Shown here piece by piece: positions 1-7,672 of a stretch of 64,000 nucleotides of DNA (position 1 is the first letter of the stretch; every line of letters begins with the position of its first letter). The notes beneath the pieces are model-generated. The model saw nothing but the letters and a program-made list of their open reading frames with translations, had not been told where the DNA came from and searched no databases. Location of the stretch: assembly GCA_947090765.1 (NCBI GenBank), contig OX352322.1, positions 5,883,001-5,947,000 of the forward strand. The letters run 5' to 3'. The position numbers and the translations under genes were made by a program. The stretch comes from Pseudomonas sp. MM223. GTDB taxonomy: Bacteria > Pseudomonadota > Gammaproteobacteria > Pseudomonadales > Pseudomonadaceae.

Positions 1-2247
1 AGCCACGCCGAGCTGCTGGAATCGCTGGCCCGCCTGGCCCGCGAGACCCGCGCCAACACCGCGCTGGCCGAGCGCATCCGGCACAAATACCGGTTGAAGA
101 ACACCACCGGCCTGTCGCTGAACGCACTGGTGGACTACGACCAGCCGCTGGACATCCTGCAGCACCTGCTGGTGGGTTCCGAAGGCACGCTGGGCTTCAT
201 CAGTGCCGTCACCTACGACACTGTGCCCGACCACCCGCACAAGGCCAGCGCCCTGCTGGTGTTCCCCAGCGTCGAAAGCTGCTGCCGCGCGGTGCCCGTG
301 CTCAAGCAACAGCCGGTGTCCGCCGTAGAATTGCTCGACCGCCGTAGCCTGCGCTCGGTGCAGAACATGCCCGGCATGCCACTGTGGGTAAAAGGCCTGT
401 CGGACAACGCCTGCGCCCTGCTGATCGAGTCCCGCGCCGCCAGCCAGAGCCTGCTGCACGAGCAACTGCGCCAGGTGATGGCCTCGATTGCCGGCTTCCC
501 GCTGGAACAGCAGGTGGACTTCAGCGAAGACCCGGCCGTGTACAACCAGCTGTGGAAAATCCGCAAAGACACCTTCCCTGCCGTCGGCGCCGTGCGCCAG
601 ACCGGCACCACGGTAATCATCGAAGACGTCACCTTCCCCGTCGAGCAGCTGGCCGAGGGCGTCAACCGCCTGATCCTGCTGTTCGACAAGCACCGCTACG
701 ACGAAGCGATCATTTTCGGCCATGCGCTGGAAGGCAACCTGCACTTTGTCTTCACCCAAGGCTTCAACAGCGCCGAGGAAGTGGCCCGTTACCAGGCGTT
801 CATGGACGACGTGGCGCAACTGGTGGCGGTGGAATTTGGCGGTTCACTGAAAGCCGAGCATGGCACCGGGCGCAACATGGCGCCGTTCGTGGAGCTGGAG
901 TGGGGCCATGACGCCTACCAACTGATGTGGAAGCTCAAGCGCCTGCTCGACCCCAACGGCATCCTCAACCCCGACGTGGTGCTGAGCGAAGACCCTGACA
1001 TCCACCTGAAAAACCTCAAGCCGCTGCCTGCCGCCGACGAAATCGTCGATAAATGCATCGAATGCGGCTTCTGCGAACCGGTGTGCCCGTCCAAGGGGCT
1101 GACCCTCAGCCCGCGCCAGCGCATCGTCATGTGGCGTGACATCCAGGCCAAGCAGCGCGCCGGCATCGACACCCGCGAACTGCGCCGCACCTACCAGTAC
1201 CAAGGCCTCGACACCTGCGCCGCTACCGGCCTGTGCGCCCAGCGCTGCCCAGTCGGCATCAACACCGGCGAACTGGTGAAAAAGCTGCGCAGCCAGGCCG
1301 CCGACCACGACAAGACCGCCGACTGGCTGGCCGAGCACTTTCCCACCGTATTGGGTGGCGCACGCCTTACCCTCACGGCCGCCAACAGTGCACGCAAGCT
1401 GCTCGGCGCCCCGCGCCTGGGTCGCCTGAGCGCCTCGCTGAGCAAAGCCAGCAAGGGCCGCCTGCCGCAGTGGACACCGGCCATGCCACAACCCCTGCGC
1501 CCGATCAGCTTCGGCCCGTCCAGCAACGACGCCCGCCCTCGCGTGGTGTACCTGGCAGCCTGTGTTTCGCGTGTTATGGGCCCGGCCTATGCCGACCGCG
1601 AGCAAAGCTCGCTACTGGACAAAACCCGCGCCCTGCTGGAAAAGGCCGGCTACCAGGTGGTGTTCCCCGACAACGCCGACAGCCTGTGCTGCGGCCAGCC
1701 TTTCGCCTCCAAGGGTTACCCCGAACAGGCCGAGCACAAGCGCCAGGAGTTGCTCAACGCCCTGCTGCACGCCAGCCGCGGCGGCCTTGACCCGATCTAC
1801 TGCGACACCAGCCCCTGCACCCTGCGCCTGGTGCAAGACCTGGGCGACACCCGGCTCGACCTGTACGACCCGGTGCGCTTCATTCGCACCCACTTGCTCG
1901 ACCGCCTGGAATTCACCCCCCAGGACGAGCCGGTAGCCGTGCACGTGACCTGCAGCACCCAGCACCTGGGCGAAAGCCAGGCGCTGATCGACCTGGCGCG
2001 GCGTTGCAGCAAACAGGTGGTAATCCCCGAAGGCATCCATTGCTGCGGGTTTGCCGGTGACAAAGGCTTCACCACCCCCGAGCTCAATGCCCACTCCCTG
2101 CGCAGCCTGAAGGATGCGGTGCAGTATTGCAGCGAAGGTATCTCCACCAGCCGTACCTGCGAGATCGGCCTGTCGAGCCACAGCGGCATCGACTACCACG
2201 GCCTGGTCTACCTGGTAGACCGCGTCACCCGCCCGCGCAGCATTTAA
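1..2247 (+). CDS. FAD-linked oxidase / D-lactate dehydrogenase family protein with Fe-S domain (5' end outside window)
   Basis: The frame is open from base 1, so the N-terminal FAD-binding half begins outside the window. What remains is the rest of the FAD-oxidase domain (LLVGSEGTLGF; EHGTGRNMAPF) followed by a ferredoxin-like region with two cysteine clusters (CIECGFCEPVCPS and CAATGLCAQRCP). Two CCG-type motifs of the heterodisulfide-reductase/glycolate-oxidase Fe-S family follow (CCGQPF and HCCGFAGDKGF). This fusion is typical of large membrane-associated D-lactate or D-2-hydroxyacid dehydrogenases that feed electrons to the respiratory chain; in Pseudomonas such a gene usually follows lldP and lldD. 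Exact substrate not provable here. Confidence 0.85.
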   Translation, partial: SHAELLESLARLARETRANTALAERIRHKYRLKNTTGLSLNALVDYDQPLDILQHLLVGSEGTLGFISAVTYDTVPDHPHKASALLVFPSVESCCRAVPVLKQQPVSAVELLDRRSLRSVQNMPGMPLWVKGLSDNACALLIESRAASQSLLHEQLRQVMASIAGFPLEQQVDFSEDPAVYNQLWKIRKDTFPAVGAVRQTGTTVIIEDVTFPVEQLAEGVNRLILLFDKHRYDEAIIFGHALEGNLHFVFTQGFNSAEEVARYQAFMDDVAQLVAVEFGGSLKAEHGTGRNMAPFVELEWGHDAYQLMWKLKRLLDPNGILNPDVVLSEDPDIHLKNLKPLPAADEIVDKCIECGFCEPVCPSKGLTLSPRQRIVMWRDIQAKQRAGIDTRELRRTYQYQGLDTCAATGLCAQRCPVGINTGELVKKLRSQAADHDKTADWLAEHFPTVLGGARLTLTAANSARKLLGAPRLGRLSASLSKASKGRLPQWTPAMPQPLRPISFGPSSNDARPRVVYLAACVSRVMGPAYADREQSSLLDKTRALLEKAGYQVVFPDNADSLCCGQPFASKGYPEQAEHKRQELLNALLHASRGGLDPIYCDTSPCTLRLVQDLGDTRLDLYDPVRFIRTHLLDRLEFTPQDEPVAVHVTCSTQHLGESQALIDLARRCSKQVVIPEGIHCCGFAGDKGFTTPELNAHSLRSLKDAVQYCSEGISTSRTCEIGLSSHSGIDYHGLVYLVDRVTRPRSI

Positions 2248-2268
2248 AGGCAGACACCTTCACCTATG

Positions 2269-2380
2269 TAGGAGCGGCCTTGTGTCGCGATCGGGCCGCA
2301 AAGCGGCCCCACGATTTACGCACCCACGCTGACATTCCGGGGCTGCTTCGCAGCCCGATCGCGACACAAGGCCGCTCCTA
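2269..2380. repeat. Inverted pair of REP elements (BIME-like)
   Basis: Positions 2269-2296 and 2353-2380 are perfect reverse complements over 28 bases and flank a second GC-rich hairpin. Each arm has the GGAGCGGCC...GCGATCGGGC composition of P. putida REP sequences. It sits just downstream of the oxidase stop codon and may end or stabilise its transcript. Confidence 0.75.
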
Positions 2381-2420
2381 CACAGGTACAGCGCAAGCCC
2401 GGGCCAACCGCCATCCCAGT

Positions 2421-2460
2421 GGGAGCGGCTTCAGCCGCGAACACCGGCAAAGCCGGTGCC
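2421..2460. repeat. Third REP-like double hairpin
   Basis: Two adjacent small stems (GCGGCTtcAGCCGC and CACCGGCaaaGCCGGTG) preceded by GGGAGCGGC resemble a second REP subtype common in P. putida. Located about 90 bp before the next gene. Confidence 0.5.
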
Positions 2461-2548
2461 ATGCCACCCCGATCCCGATTGAACCCCCGCCAATCCCCCA
2501 CAGTCCACCTTACAGGCCCACCTTCCAGAGGCCCCAGAGGAGACACCC

Positions 2549-2839
2549 ATGAAAGGTACCGCGCTTTCGGCCCTGTTCGCGGCCGCCACCCTGCTGGCTT
2601 CGCCGGTGTTCGCCGCCGATGACCTCTGCACCACCAACCTGCAAAAGATCGACGACAGCATGGCCACCGCCGGCGCCACCTCCGAAGGCCTGGACAAGGC
2701 CCTCACCGAGCACGTCGACAAAGCCAAGGCCGCCCAGGCTTCGGGCGACACCAAGGAATGCATCGCCATCACCAGCAAAGTGCTGGAACGCCTGGAAAAA
2801 ACCGATAAAGGCAGCGGCACCGGCAGCGGCGGCGCGTGA
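2549..2839 (+). CDS. Small secreted hypothetical protein
   Basis: A 96-residue protein preceded by the ribosome binding site AGAGGAG. It begins with a classical signal peptide (hydrophobic stretch about residues 5-20, probable cleavage after VFA-AD), so it should be periplasmic. The mature part has two cysteines (DDLC and KECIA), a mostly helical charged sequence and a Gly/Ser-rich tail. It resembles small periplasmic proteins of unknown function in pseudomonads. Its place between the lactate oxidase and ssrA is likely ancestral rather than part of the island. No enzymatic motif is visible. Confidence 0.8.
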   Translation: MKGTALSALFAAATLLASPVFAADDLCTTNLQKIDDSMATAGATSEGLDKALTEHVDKAKAAQASGDTKECIAITSKVLERLEKTDKGSGTGSGGA

Positions 2840-2846
2840 GCCTTAA

Positions 2847-2880
2847 GCGGGCGACAGGACCGGCTGTCGACGTCGCCCGC
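2847..2880 (+). terminator. Stem-loop after the small secreted protein gene
   Basis: GCGGGCGAC (2847-2855) pairs perfectly with GTCGCCCGC (2872-2880), 8 bases after the stop codon. There is no good T-run, so termination may be partial; the stem overlaps the likely ssrA -35 region. Confidence 0.5.
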
Positions 2881-2895
2881 GCAATGGCGTATACT
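2867..2895 (+). promoter_or_regulatory. Probable ssrA promoter
   Basis: TATACT at 2890-2895 is a good -10 box, about 17 bases after a weak -35-like TCGACG. Transcription would start near 2902, leaving a short leader before mature tmRNA, as expected for a processed precursor. Confidence 0.45.
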
Positions 2896-2937
2896 CCACC
2901 CCACGTGCCGTAAGGTGCGTTAGCGTAACGCTAGTGT

Positions 2938-3336
2938 GGGGCCGATTAGGATTCGACGCCGGTAGCGAAACTCTAGGTGCATGCCGAGTTGGTAACAGAA
3001 CTCGTAAATCCACTGTTGCAACTTTTATAGTTGCCAATGACGAAAACTACGGCGCGGAGTTCAAGCTGGCTGCGTAAGCGGCCCTCTTGACCCGTTGCTT
3101 CTGGTAGCTTCGGCTCCAGCAATCACTAGGGGATGCCTGTAAACCCGAACTGATTGTCATACAGAACAGGATCGTCGCGTAGCACGTTGTGGGCGAAGTG
3201 ACTAAAACTTACACAACTCATCCAAAGCACCCTGCCCGTCGGGCGGCTGCGGATTAAATCAGTAGACACGGCTACGCATGTAGTACCGACAGCGGAGTAC
3301 TGGCGGACGGGGGTTCAAATCCCCCCGGCTCCACCA
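2938..3336 (+). ncRNA. ssrA: Transfer-messenger RNA (tmRNA)
   Basis: The 5' end GGGGCCG (2938-2944) pairs with CGGCTCC (3326-3332), followed by discriminator A and an encoded CCA (3334-3336), forming the tRNA-like acceptor. A T-arm (GGGTTCAAATCCC) precedes it. The resume codon lies at 3033 and the tag reads ANDENYGAEFKLAA before TAA at 3075-3077, a Pseudomonas-type degradation tag. tmRNA rescues stalled ribosomes with SmpB. Its 3' end is a classic integration target for phage and island integrases, and an integrase follows immediately. Confidence 0.97.
3311..3336 (+). other. Probable island attachment site (attL) in the ssrA 3' end
   Basis: An integrase gene starts about 185 bases past the tmRNA CCA end, the usual layout when an element integrates into the T-arm/acceptor region and restores the RNA. 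No second copy of this sequence was seen later in the window, so attR must lie outside it or has decayed. Confidence 0.55.
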
Positions 3337-3347
3337 CATTTACATCT

Positions 3348-3373
3348 AAAGACGTCCACGGACGTCTTTTTTT
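3348..3373 (+). terminator. ssrA terminator
   Basis: AAAGACGTCC pairs with GGACGTCTTT followed directly by a T7 run (3367-3373), a strong intrinsic terminator 11 bases after the CCA. The core GTCCACGGACGTC recurs at 3417-3429. Confidence 0.85.
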
Positions 3374-3449
3374 GTGCCTGAAAGACAGTGAATACGCGGC
3401 TTTCAAGGCGATGGGTGTCCACGGACGTCCATGAGCAGCTACACCTTTT

Positions 3450-3519
3450 GGCATTCCAAATGGCATTCCAAGCCCGTAGGTGCTAATTTTTGGAATGCCA
3501 AAATCAAGTCTGGAATGCC
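3450..3519. repeat. Four GGCATTCC/GGAATGCC repeats before the integrase
   Basis: GGCATTCC occurs at 3450-3457 and 3462-3469 and its reverse complement at 3492-3499 and 3512-3519, forming a symmetric array that ends at the ATG at 3521. Arrays like this are typical of integrase arm sites or operators. Confidence 0.6.
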
Positions 3520-3520
3520 A

Positions 3521-4776
3521 ATGTGCGCACAAGCTACCCGCCTCTCTGAACTCAAAGTCAAATCTGCCAAGCCTGCTGAAAAGGACTACGTCCTATTTGA
3601 TGGCGGCGGACTTCAAATGCGAGTGAGAAGCAATGGCTCTAAGCTATGGAACTTCAACTATCGACACCCTGTGACGAAGAAGCGGATCAACATGGGACTG
3701 GGAACCTTCCCCGAAGTCTCGTTAGCGCAAGCACGCAAGGGTTCCGTTGAAGCGAGGGAAGCACTTGCCCACGGCATCGACCCTAAAGAGAGGCGGGATG
3801 CTGTGCTGCAAGCTAAACAAGCTGCGACTGAGCACACATTCCAGAATGTGGCGACGTCCTGGTATGAATTGAAGAAGGATGCTGTGACGCCGGCCTACGC
3901 TGAGGACATCTGGCGCTCGCTAACATTGCACATATTCCCGGACTTGGGCTCCACACCGATCTCAGCCATAAGCGCACCGCAAGTCATCAATCTACTCCGG
4001 CCACTCGAAACCAAGGGCAGCCTTGAAACCGTGAAGCGGCTGACGCAGCGGCTCAACGAGATCATGACCTACGGGGTCAACTCGGGACTGATTCACGCGA
4101 ACCCACTCAGCGGTATCCGCGCCGTCTTCAAGAAACCGAAAAAGAAAAACATGGCGGCACTCCCCCCGATGAGCTGAAAGAGCTAATGGTGGCAATCGCC
4201 AATGCCAGCATAAAAAGAACAACCCGCTGCCTGATCGAGTGGCAGCTCCACACCATGACCCGGCCAGCCGAGGCAGCAACCACCCGCTGGGCAGATATCG
4301 ACATCGAGAAGAAGATCTGGACGATTCCTGCGGAGCGCATGAAGAAGCGCCGTGCGCACATTATCCCGCTCACGGAGCAGGCTCTTGCACTTTTAGAGGC
4401 GATCACGCCCTACAGTGGACATCGGGAATTTGTGTTCCCCGCAGACCGAAACCCTCGTACCCACTGCAACAGCCAAACCGCCAACATGGCACTAAAGCGC
4501 ATGGGTTTTGAAGGGCGCTTGGTAAGCCATGGGATGCGCTCAATGGCGAGCACCATCCTCAACGAGCACGGCTGGGATCCTGAATTGATCGAGGTTGCAC
4601 TTGCCCACGTCGATAAAGACGAGGTACGTAGCGCGTACAACCGAGCAGATTACATAGAACGCAGACGCCCTCTGATGGCATGGTGGAGCAACCACATTCA
4701 GGAAGCGGCAACAGGCAACCTGTCGGTGTCAGCTACCAGAGAACATCAAGATAAAAAGGTCGTCTCGATACGTTGA
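3521..4776 (+). pseudogene. P4-type tyrosine site-specific integrase, frameshifted
   Basis: The N-terminal part matches P4-family integrases (a DUF4102-like arm-binding domain around LSELKVKSAKPAEKDYVLFDGGGL, then a SAM-like core-binding domain). The catalytic part carries the tyrosine-recombinase residues: R in TMTRPAEA, H..R in SHGMRSMAS, H in LAHVDKDEV and Y in AYNRADY. The frame breaks at a run of six C (4162-4167). One extra C would join both parts with no loss (LPPDELKELMV), so a single-base deletion or a sequencing error splits it. I chose the ATG at 3521 because the frame upstream consists of the GGCATTCC repeats; 3431 and 3515 are alternatives. It should have integrated this island into ssrA. 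Confidence 0.85.
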
Positions 4777-4846
4777 CCTAACGTCAGATCCTCGCCAAAA
4801 GCGGGCTACGGACATGACGCTATCTCACAGGGTACCTGCTCAAAAC

Positions 4847-4875
4847 TGAACCACAGACCCATGTGCTGTGGTTCA
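4847..4875. repeat. Inverted repeat downstream of the integrase
   Basis: TGAACCACAG (4847-4856) and CTGTGGTTCA (4866-4875) form a perfect 10-bp stem. An overlapping AAAACTGA (4842-4849) pairs with TCAGTTTT (4882-4889), giving two competing stems. It could terminate the integrase transcript or bind a regulator. The rest of 4777-5128 holds no convincing gene. Confidence 0.45.
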
Positions 4876-5020
4876 CCTGGATCAGTTTTCGCTCAGAACC
4901 GCCAGCGCTCCACTTCTTCAGAATTTCATTTTCTACTTTCCTCGCCCTTCTCAAGGCCTGAGGGACCAATATCCGATTACCTCTACAGCGCTAGATTAAT
5001 CGAGATTGGATCCAAAAATA

Positions 5021-5036
5021 TTTCAAACCTATATCA
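5021..5036 (+). promoter_or_regulatory. Conserved element upstream of module copy 1
   Basis: TTTCAAACCTATATCA at 5021-5036 is found identically at 49660-49675, upstream of the second copy of the module, although flanking DNA has diverged. CTATAT may be a -10 box. It lies 92 bases before the first gene. Confidence 0.5.
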
Positions 5037-5128
5037 CCTCAATGAACGCCCCGCAGTATCGACTGCTGCTGGGGATTTGGCCTGCCAGCTTCTACCTCGG
5101 CACGCTCATCACTTGAGAGGATCTACAT

Positions 5129-5458
5129 ATGTATACCCCTTGCCCAAGCTGTAATTCAGGACGTGTCATCACGAAAAATCTCGGTAAACAAACGGGCGGA
5201 TTAATTGGCGCTGCAGGCGGTGCAGCCAGTGGTGCCGCCGGTGCCCTGTCAGGTGCGGAAGCCGGCGCGGTACTGGGTGTAGTCGGTGGGCCGGTGGGCA
5301 TTGCGATCGGCAGCATCGCCGGGGCGATTTTGGGTGGTCTGTTTGGCGGGGTCGCGGGGGGCATTGCCGGGGCCACGCTGGGCGAGCAGATCGACGACAA
5401 GGTGCTGGCCAATTACCAATGTCTGGAGTGCGGTTACAGCTTTAGCGTCAACCGTTAA
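5129..5458 (+). CDS. Zinc-ribbon / glycine-zipper protein (module copy 1)
   Basis: A 109-residue protein with a split zinc ribbon, CPSC near the N-terminus and CLEC near the C-terminus (YQCLECGYSFSVNR). They flank a long Gly/Ala-rich segment (about residues 25-85) with repeated GxxxG motifs, a glycine zipper that probably inserts into or associates with membrane. A paralogue with the same architecture is at 49745-50068. The gene opens the five-gene module and follows the conserved upstream element. Function unknown; such proteins are common at the head of DUF932/YqaJ clusters in integrative elements. Confidence 0.8.
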   Translation: MYTPCPSCNSGRVITKNLGKQTGGLIGAAGGAASGAAGALSGAEAGAVLGVVGGPVGIAIGSIAGAILGGLFGGVAGGIAGATLGEQIDDKVLANYQCLECGYSFSVNR

Positions 5459-5529
5459 GCCGTTGTGAACAGGCGTCGTTCGTTGATGAAACGACGCTCT
5501 TTCCCCTTCATTCGTAAGGAATCATTCTC

Positions 5530-6498
5530 ATGGCTCATCTCGTTGAAACCATGGCCTACGCTGGCGCTACTCCCTGGCATGGCCTGGGCAACAACCTGCC
5601 CCGTAAACAACCGATTGAGGTATGGCAGCGTGAAGCCGGCATGGACTGGCAGATTCTAGAAAGCCCAGTGCACTTCAAGTCAGACGCGGTCGGCCACCTG
5701 GGCGCCATCCACTCCTTTCCCGAGCAGAAGGTGCTTTACCGTTCCGACACCAAGGCCCCTCTGTCGGTCGTCTCGCAGCGCTATCACACCGTGCAACCGC
5801 GCGAGGTACTGGAGTTCTACCGCGATCTCACCGAAGTCTCCGGCTACGAGTTGGAAACCGCAGGTGTACTCAAAGGTGGGCGCAAGTTCTGGGCACTGGC
5901 ACGTACCGGGCAAGGTGCAGAGCTGAAGGGCAACGACCAGGTCAACGGCTACCTCCTGCTGGCCACCTCCTGCGATGGCACCCTGGCCACCACTGCAACG
6001 CCAACCACCGTGCGCGTGGTATGCAACAACACCCTGACCATCGCCTTGGATGGCAGCAGCCGCGCAATCAAAGTACCGCACAACACTCGCTTTGACCCGA
6101 AGACAGTGAAGAGGCAACTGGGCATCGCAGTCTCGCAATGGGACGAGTTTATGTACCGTATGCGCGTGCTGTCCGAGCGCAAGGTGCAGTGGCATGAGGC
6201 ATTGGGCTACTTCATGAACGTGATGTGTGAGACCAGCCCGACCGGCGCTCTGCCGGAGCAACTGCCCAACGAGCGCGCTCTGCGAAAGATACAGGAGCTT
6301 TATGAAGGCCGTGGTCGCGGTAGCCAGCTGGACTCGGCACGCGGCACCGCCTGGGGCTTGCTCAATGCCGTGACCGAGTACGTCGATCACGAGCGCCGGG
6401 CACGCAGCACGGAGTATCGCCTCGACTCTGCATGGTTCGGCCAAGGCGCCCAGATCAAGCAACGCGCCTTGGATACAGCCCTGCAACTGGTTGCCTGA
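5530..6498 (+). CDS. DUF932 phage/plasmid-like protein (module copy 1)
   Basis: A 322-residue protein of the DUF932 family (TIGR03299-like), found on phages, plasmids and integrative elements. Hallmarks are the start MAHLVETMAYAG.TPWHGLGN, the central VSQRYHTVQPREVLEFYRDL, and RVVCNNTL followed by a long helical C-terminus. The role is unproven; association with YqaJ nucleases and RadC-like proteins suggests recombination or DNA protection of a mobile element. The copy at 50180-51148 differs at about 23 residues by eye. The intergenic stretch upstream has AAGGAATCATTCTC before the ATG. Confidence 0.88.
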   Translation: MAHLVETMAYAGATPWHGLGNNLPRKQPIEVWQREAGMDWQILESPVHFKSDAVGHLGAIHSFPEQKVLYRSDTKAPLSVVSQRYHTVQPREVLEFYRDLTEVSGYELETAGVLKGGRKFWALARTGQGAELKGNDQVNGYLLLATSCDGTLATTATPTTVRVVCNNTLTIALDGSSRAIKVPHNTRFDPKTVKRQLGIAVSQWDEFMYRMRVLSERKVQWHEALGYFMNVMCETSPTGALPEQLPNERALRKIQELYEGRGRGSQLDSARGTAWGLLNAVTEYVDHERRARSTEYRLDSAWFGQGAQIKQRALDTALQLVA

Positions 6499-6522
6499 CC
6501 TTTTACCAACCCCACCCCATAA

Positions 6523-6561
6523 CGCCCGACCCGCTTCGTTGCAGGTCGGGCGTTTCTATTT
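6523..6561 (+). terminator. Intrinsic terminator/attenuator between DUF932 and YqaJ genes
   Basis: CGCCCGACC (6523-6531) pairs with GGTCGGGCG (6544-6552), followed by TTTCTATTT. The equivalent stem with a T5 run exists in copy 2, so it is selected rather than accidental. Confidence 0.75.
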
Positions 6562-6577
6562 CTGCAAGGTGAATGCT

Positions 6578-7582
6578 ATGAAAGCCACTTCATTGAATCG
6601 CAACATCAGCAAGCCTCGTCCGGCTCTGCGCTTGGTAAGCACCAAGGAACTGCCACGCGAGGACTGGCTGCAGATCCGCAAGCAAGGCATCGGCAGCTCT
6701 GATGCGGCCGCTGCCGTGGGTCTCAACCCCTATAAATCGCAGCTGGAACTCTGGATGGAGAAGACAGGCCGCGATGCCGGTATGCCCAAGGCTGATCCTC
6801 TGGATGAGGAAAGCCCGATGTACTGGGGCAACGTGCTGGAGCCCATCGTGGCCTGGCATTACAGCAAGCGCACGAAGAACAAGGTACGGCGCATAAACGC
6901 TGTGCTGCAGCATCCTGATCCGGAGTTGCCCTGGATGCTGGCCAACATCGACCGTGAGATTATCGGGGCCGACGATGTGCAGATCCTCGAATGCAAGACA
7001 GCCGGCATAAACGGGGCACGCCTCTGGAAAGAGGGCGTGCCGGAGTATGTGCAGCTGCAGGTGATGCACCAGCTCGCGGTCACCGGCAAGCAGGCGGCAG
7101 ATGTGGCGGTGCTGCTGGGTGGTCAGACACTGGAGATCCACCGCATCGAACGAGACGAGCAGATGATCGCTCGTCTGATCGAGCTGGAGCGGCAGTTCTG
7201 GCACTACGTGGAAACTGATACGCCGCCACCGGCCGATGGCACGGCTTCGGCTGATTCAGCGCTGCGCAGCCTCTACCCGGAGGACAACGGCCAGGTCATC
7301 GACTTCAGCCAGCATGCTGGTCTATCAGCGGCTTACATCGAGCTGAAAGCTGTGCGTCAGTCGATTGCCGACAAGGAAAAACGCGAGTCTGAGCTCAAGC
7401 AGATGCTGCAGCAGGCCATGGGCGATGCAAGTCGGGCGGAGTTCTCCAGCGGCTATGTCAGCTGGCGCAAGGCCAAGGACAGTATCGGCCTCGATGTCAC
7501 GCAGTTGCTCAAGGACAAGCCCTACCTGCAAGCCAAGTACCCACTGCTGAAACCAGGTGCACGGCGCTTCTTGGTCGGCTGA
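6578..7582 (+). CDS. YqaJ-family viral recombinase / exonuclease (module copy 1)
   Basis: A 334-residue protein of the YqaJ (lambda-exonuclease-like, PD-(D/E)xK) family. Around residues 28-75 it has EDWLQIRKQGIGSSDAAAAVGLNPYKS, the family's signature G-x-G-S-S-D-A entry. The nuclease residues follow: E in WGNVLEPIVA, D in IDREIIGADD, and E-C-K in ILECKTAG. A C-terminal helical tail ends in a KDSIGLDVTQLLKDKP stretch. Such 5'-3' exonucleases make single-stranded ends for annealing recombination. I used the ATG at 6578 (AAGGTGA upstream), matching the paralogue at 51224; the open frame upstream covers the terminator. No single-strand annealing protein gene is recognisable nearby. Confidence 0.88.
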   Translation: MKATSLNRNISKPRPALRLVSTKELPREDWLQIRKQGIGSSDAAAAVGLNPYKSQLELWMEKTGRDAGMPKADPLDEESPMYWGNVLEPIVAWHYSKRTKNKVRRINAVLQHPDPELPWMLANIDREIIGADDVQILECKTAGINGARLWKEGVPEYVQLQVMHQLAVTGKQAADVAVLLGGQTLEIHRIERDEQMIARLIELERQFWHYVETDTPPPADGTASADSALRSLYPEDNGQVIDFSQHAGLSAAYIELKAVRQSIADKEKRESELKQMLQQAMGDASRAEFSSGYVSWRKAKDSIGLDVTQLLKDKPYLQAKYPLLKPGARRFLVG

Positions 7583-7613
7583 AACCGAACTCTTCCATCC
7601 CCTCCATCCCCTT

Positions 7614-7653
7614 GGCAGTCCATGCAGTTCGCGCTGCGTGGCTGGCCTTTTTT
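7614..7653 (+). terminator. Hairpin with T6 run before the metal-binding protein gene
   Basis: GGCAGTCCATGCAG (7614-7627) pairs imperfectly with CTGCGTGGCTGGCC (7634-7647) and is followed by six T. Copy 2 has a hairpin in the same spot (52247-52281). Confidence 0.6.
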
Positions 7654-7672
7654 CATTTTCAGGAGACTCACC

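Noticed and set aside
2265..2460. Possible insertion sequence end or att site upstream of ssrA
   Set aside because: The inverted 28-mers have P. putida REP composition and no transposase or target duplication accompanies them.
3450..3519. Possible CRISPR-like or tandem repeat array
   Set aside because: Only four 8-mers in mixed orientation with unequal spacing and no cas genes; fits integrase/operator sites instead.
4861..5154. Open frame of 97 codons between integrase and module
   Set aside because: No ribosome binding site, unnatural composition, and it overlaps the conserved upstream element and the next gene start.
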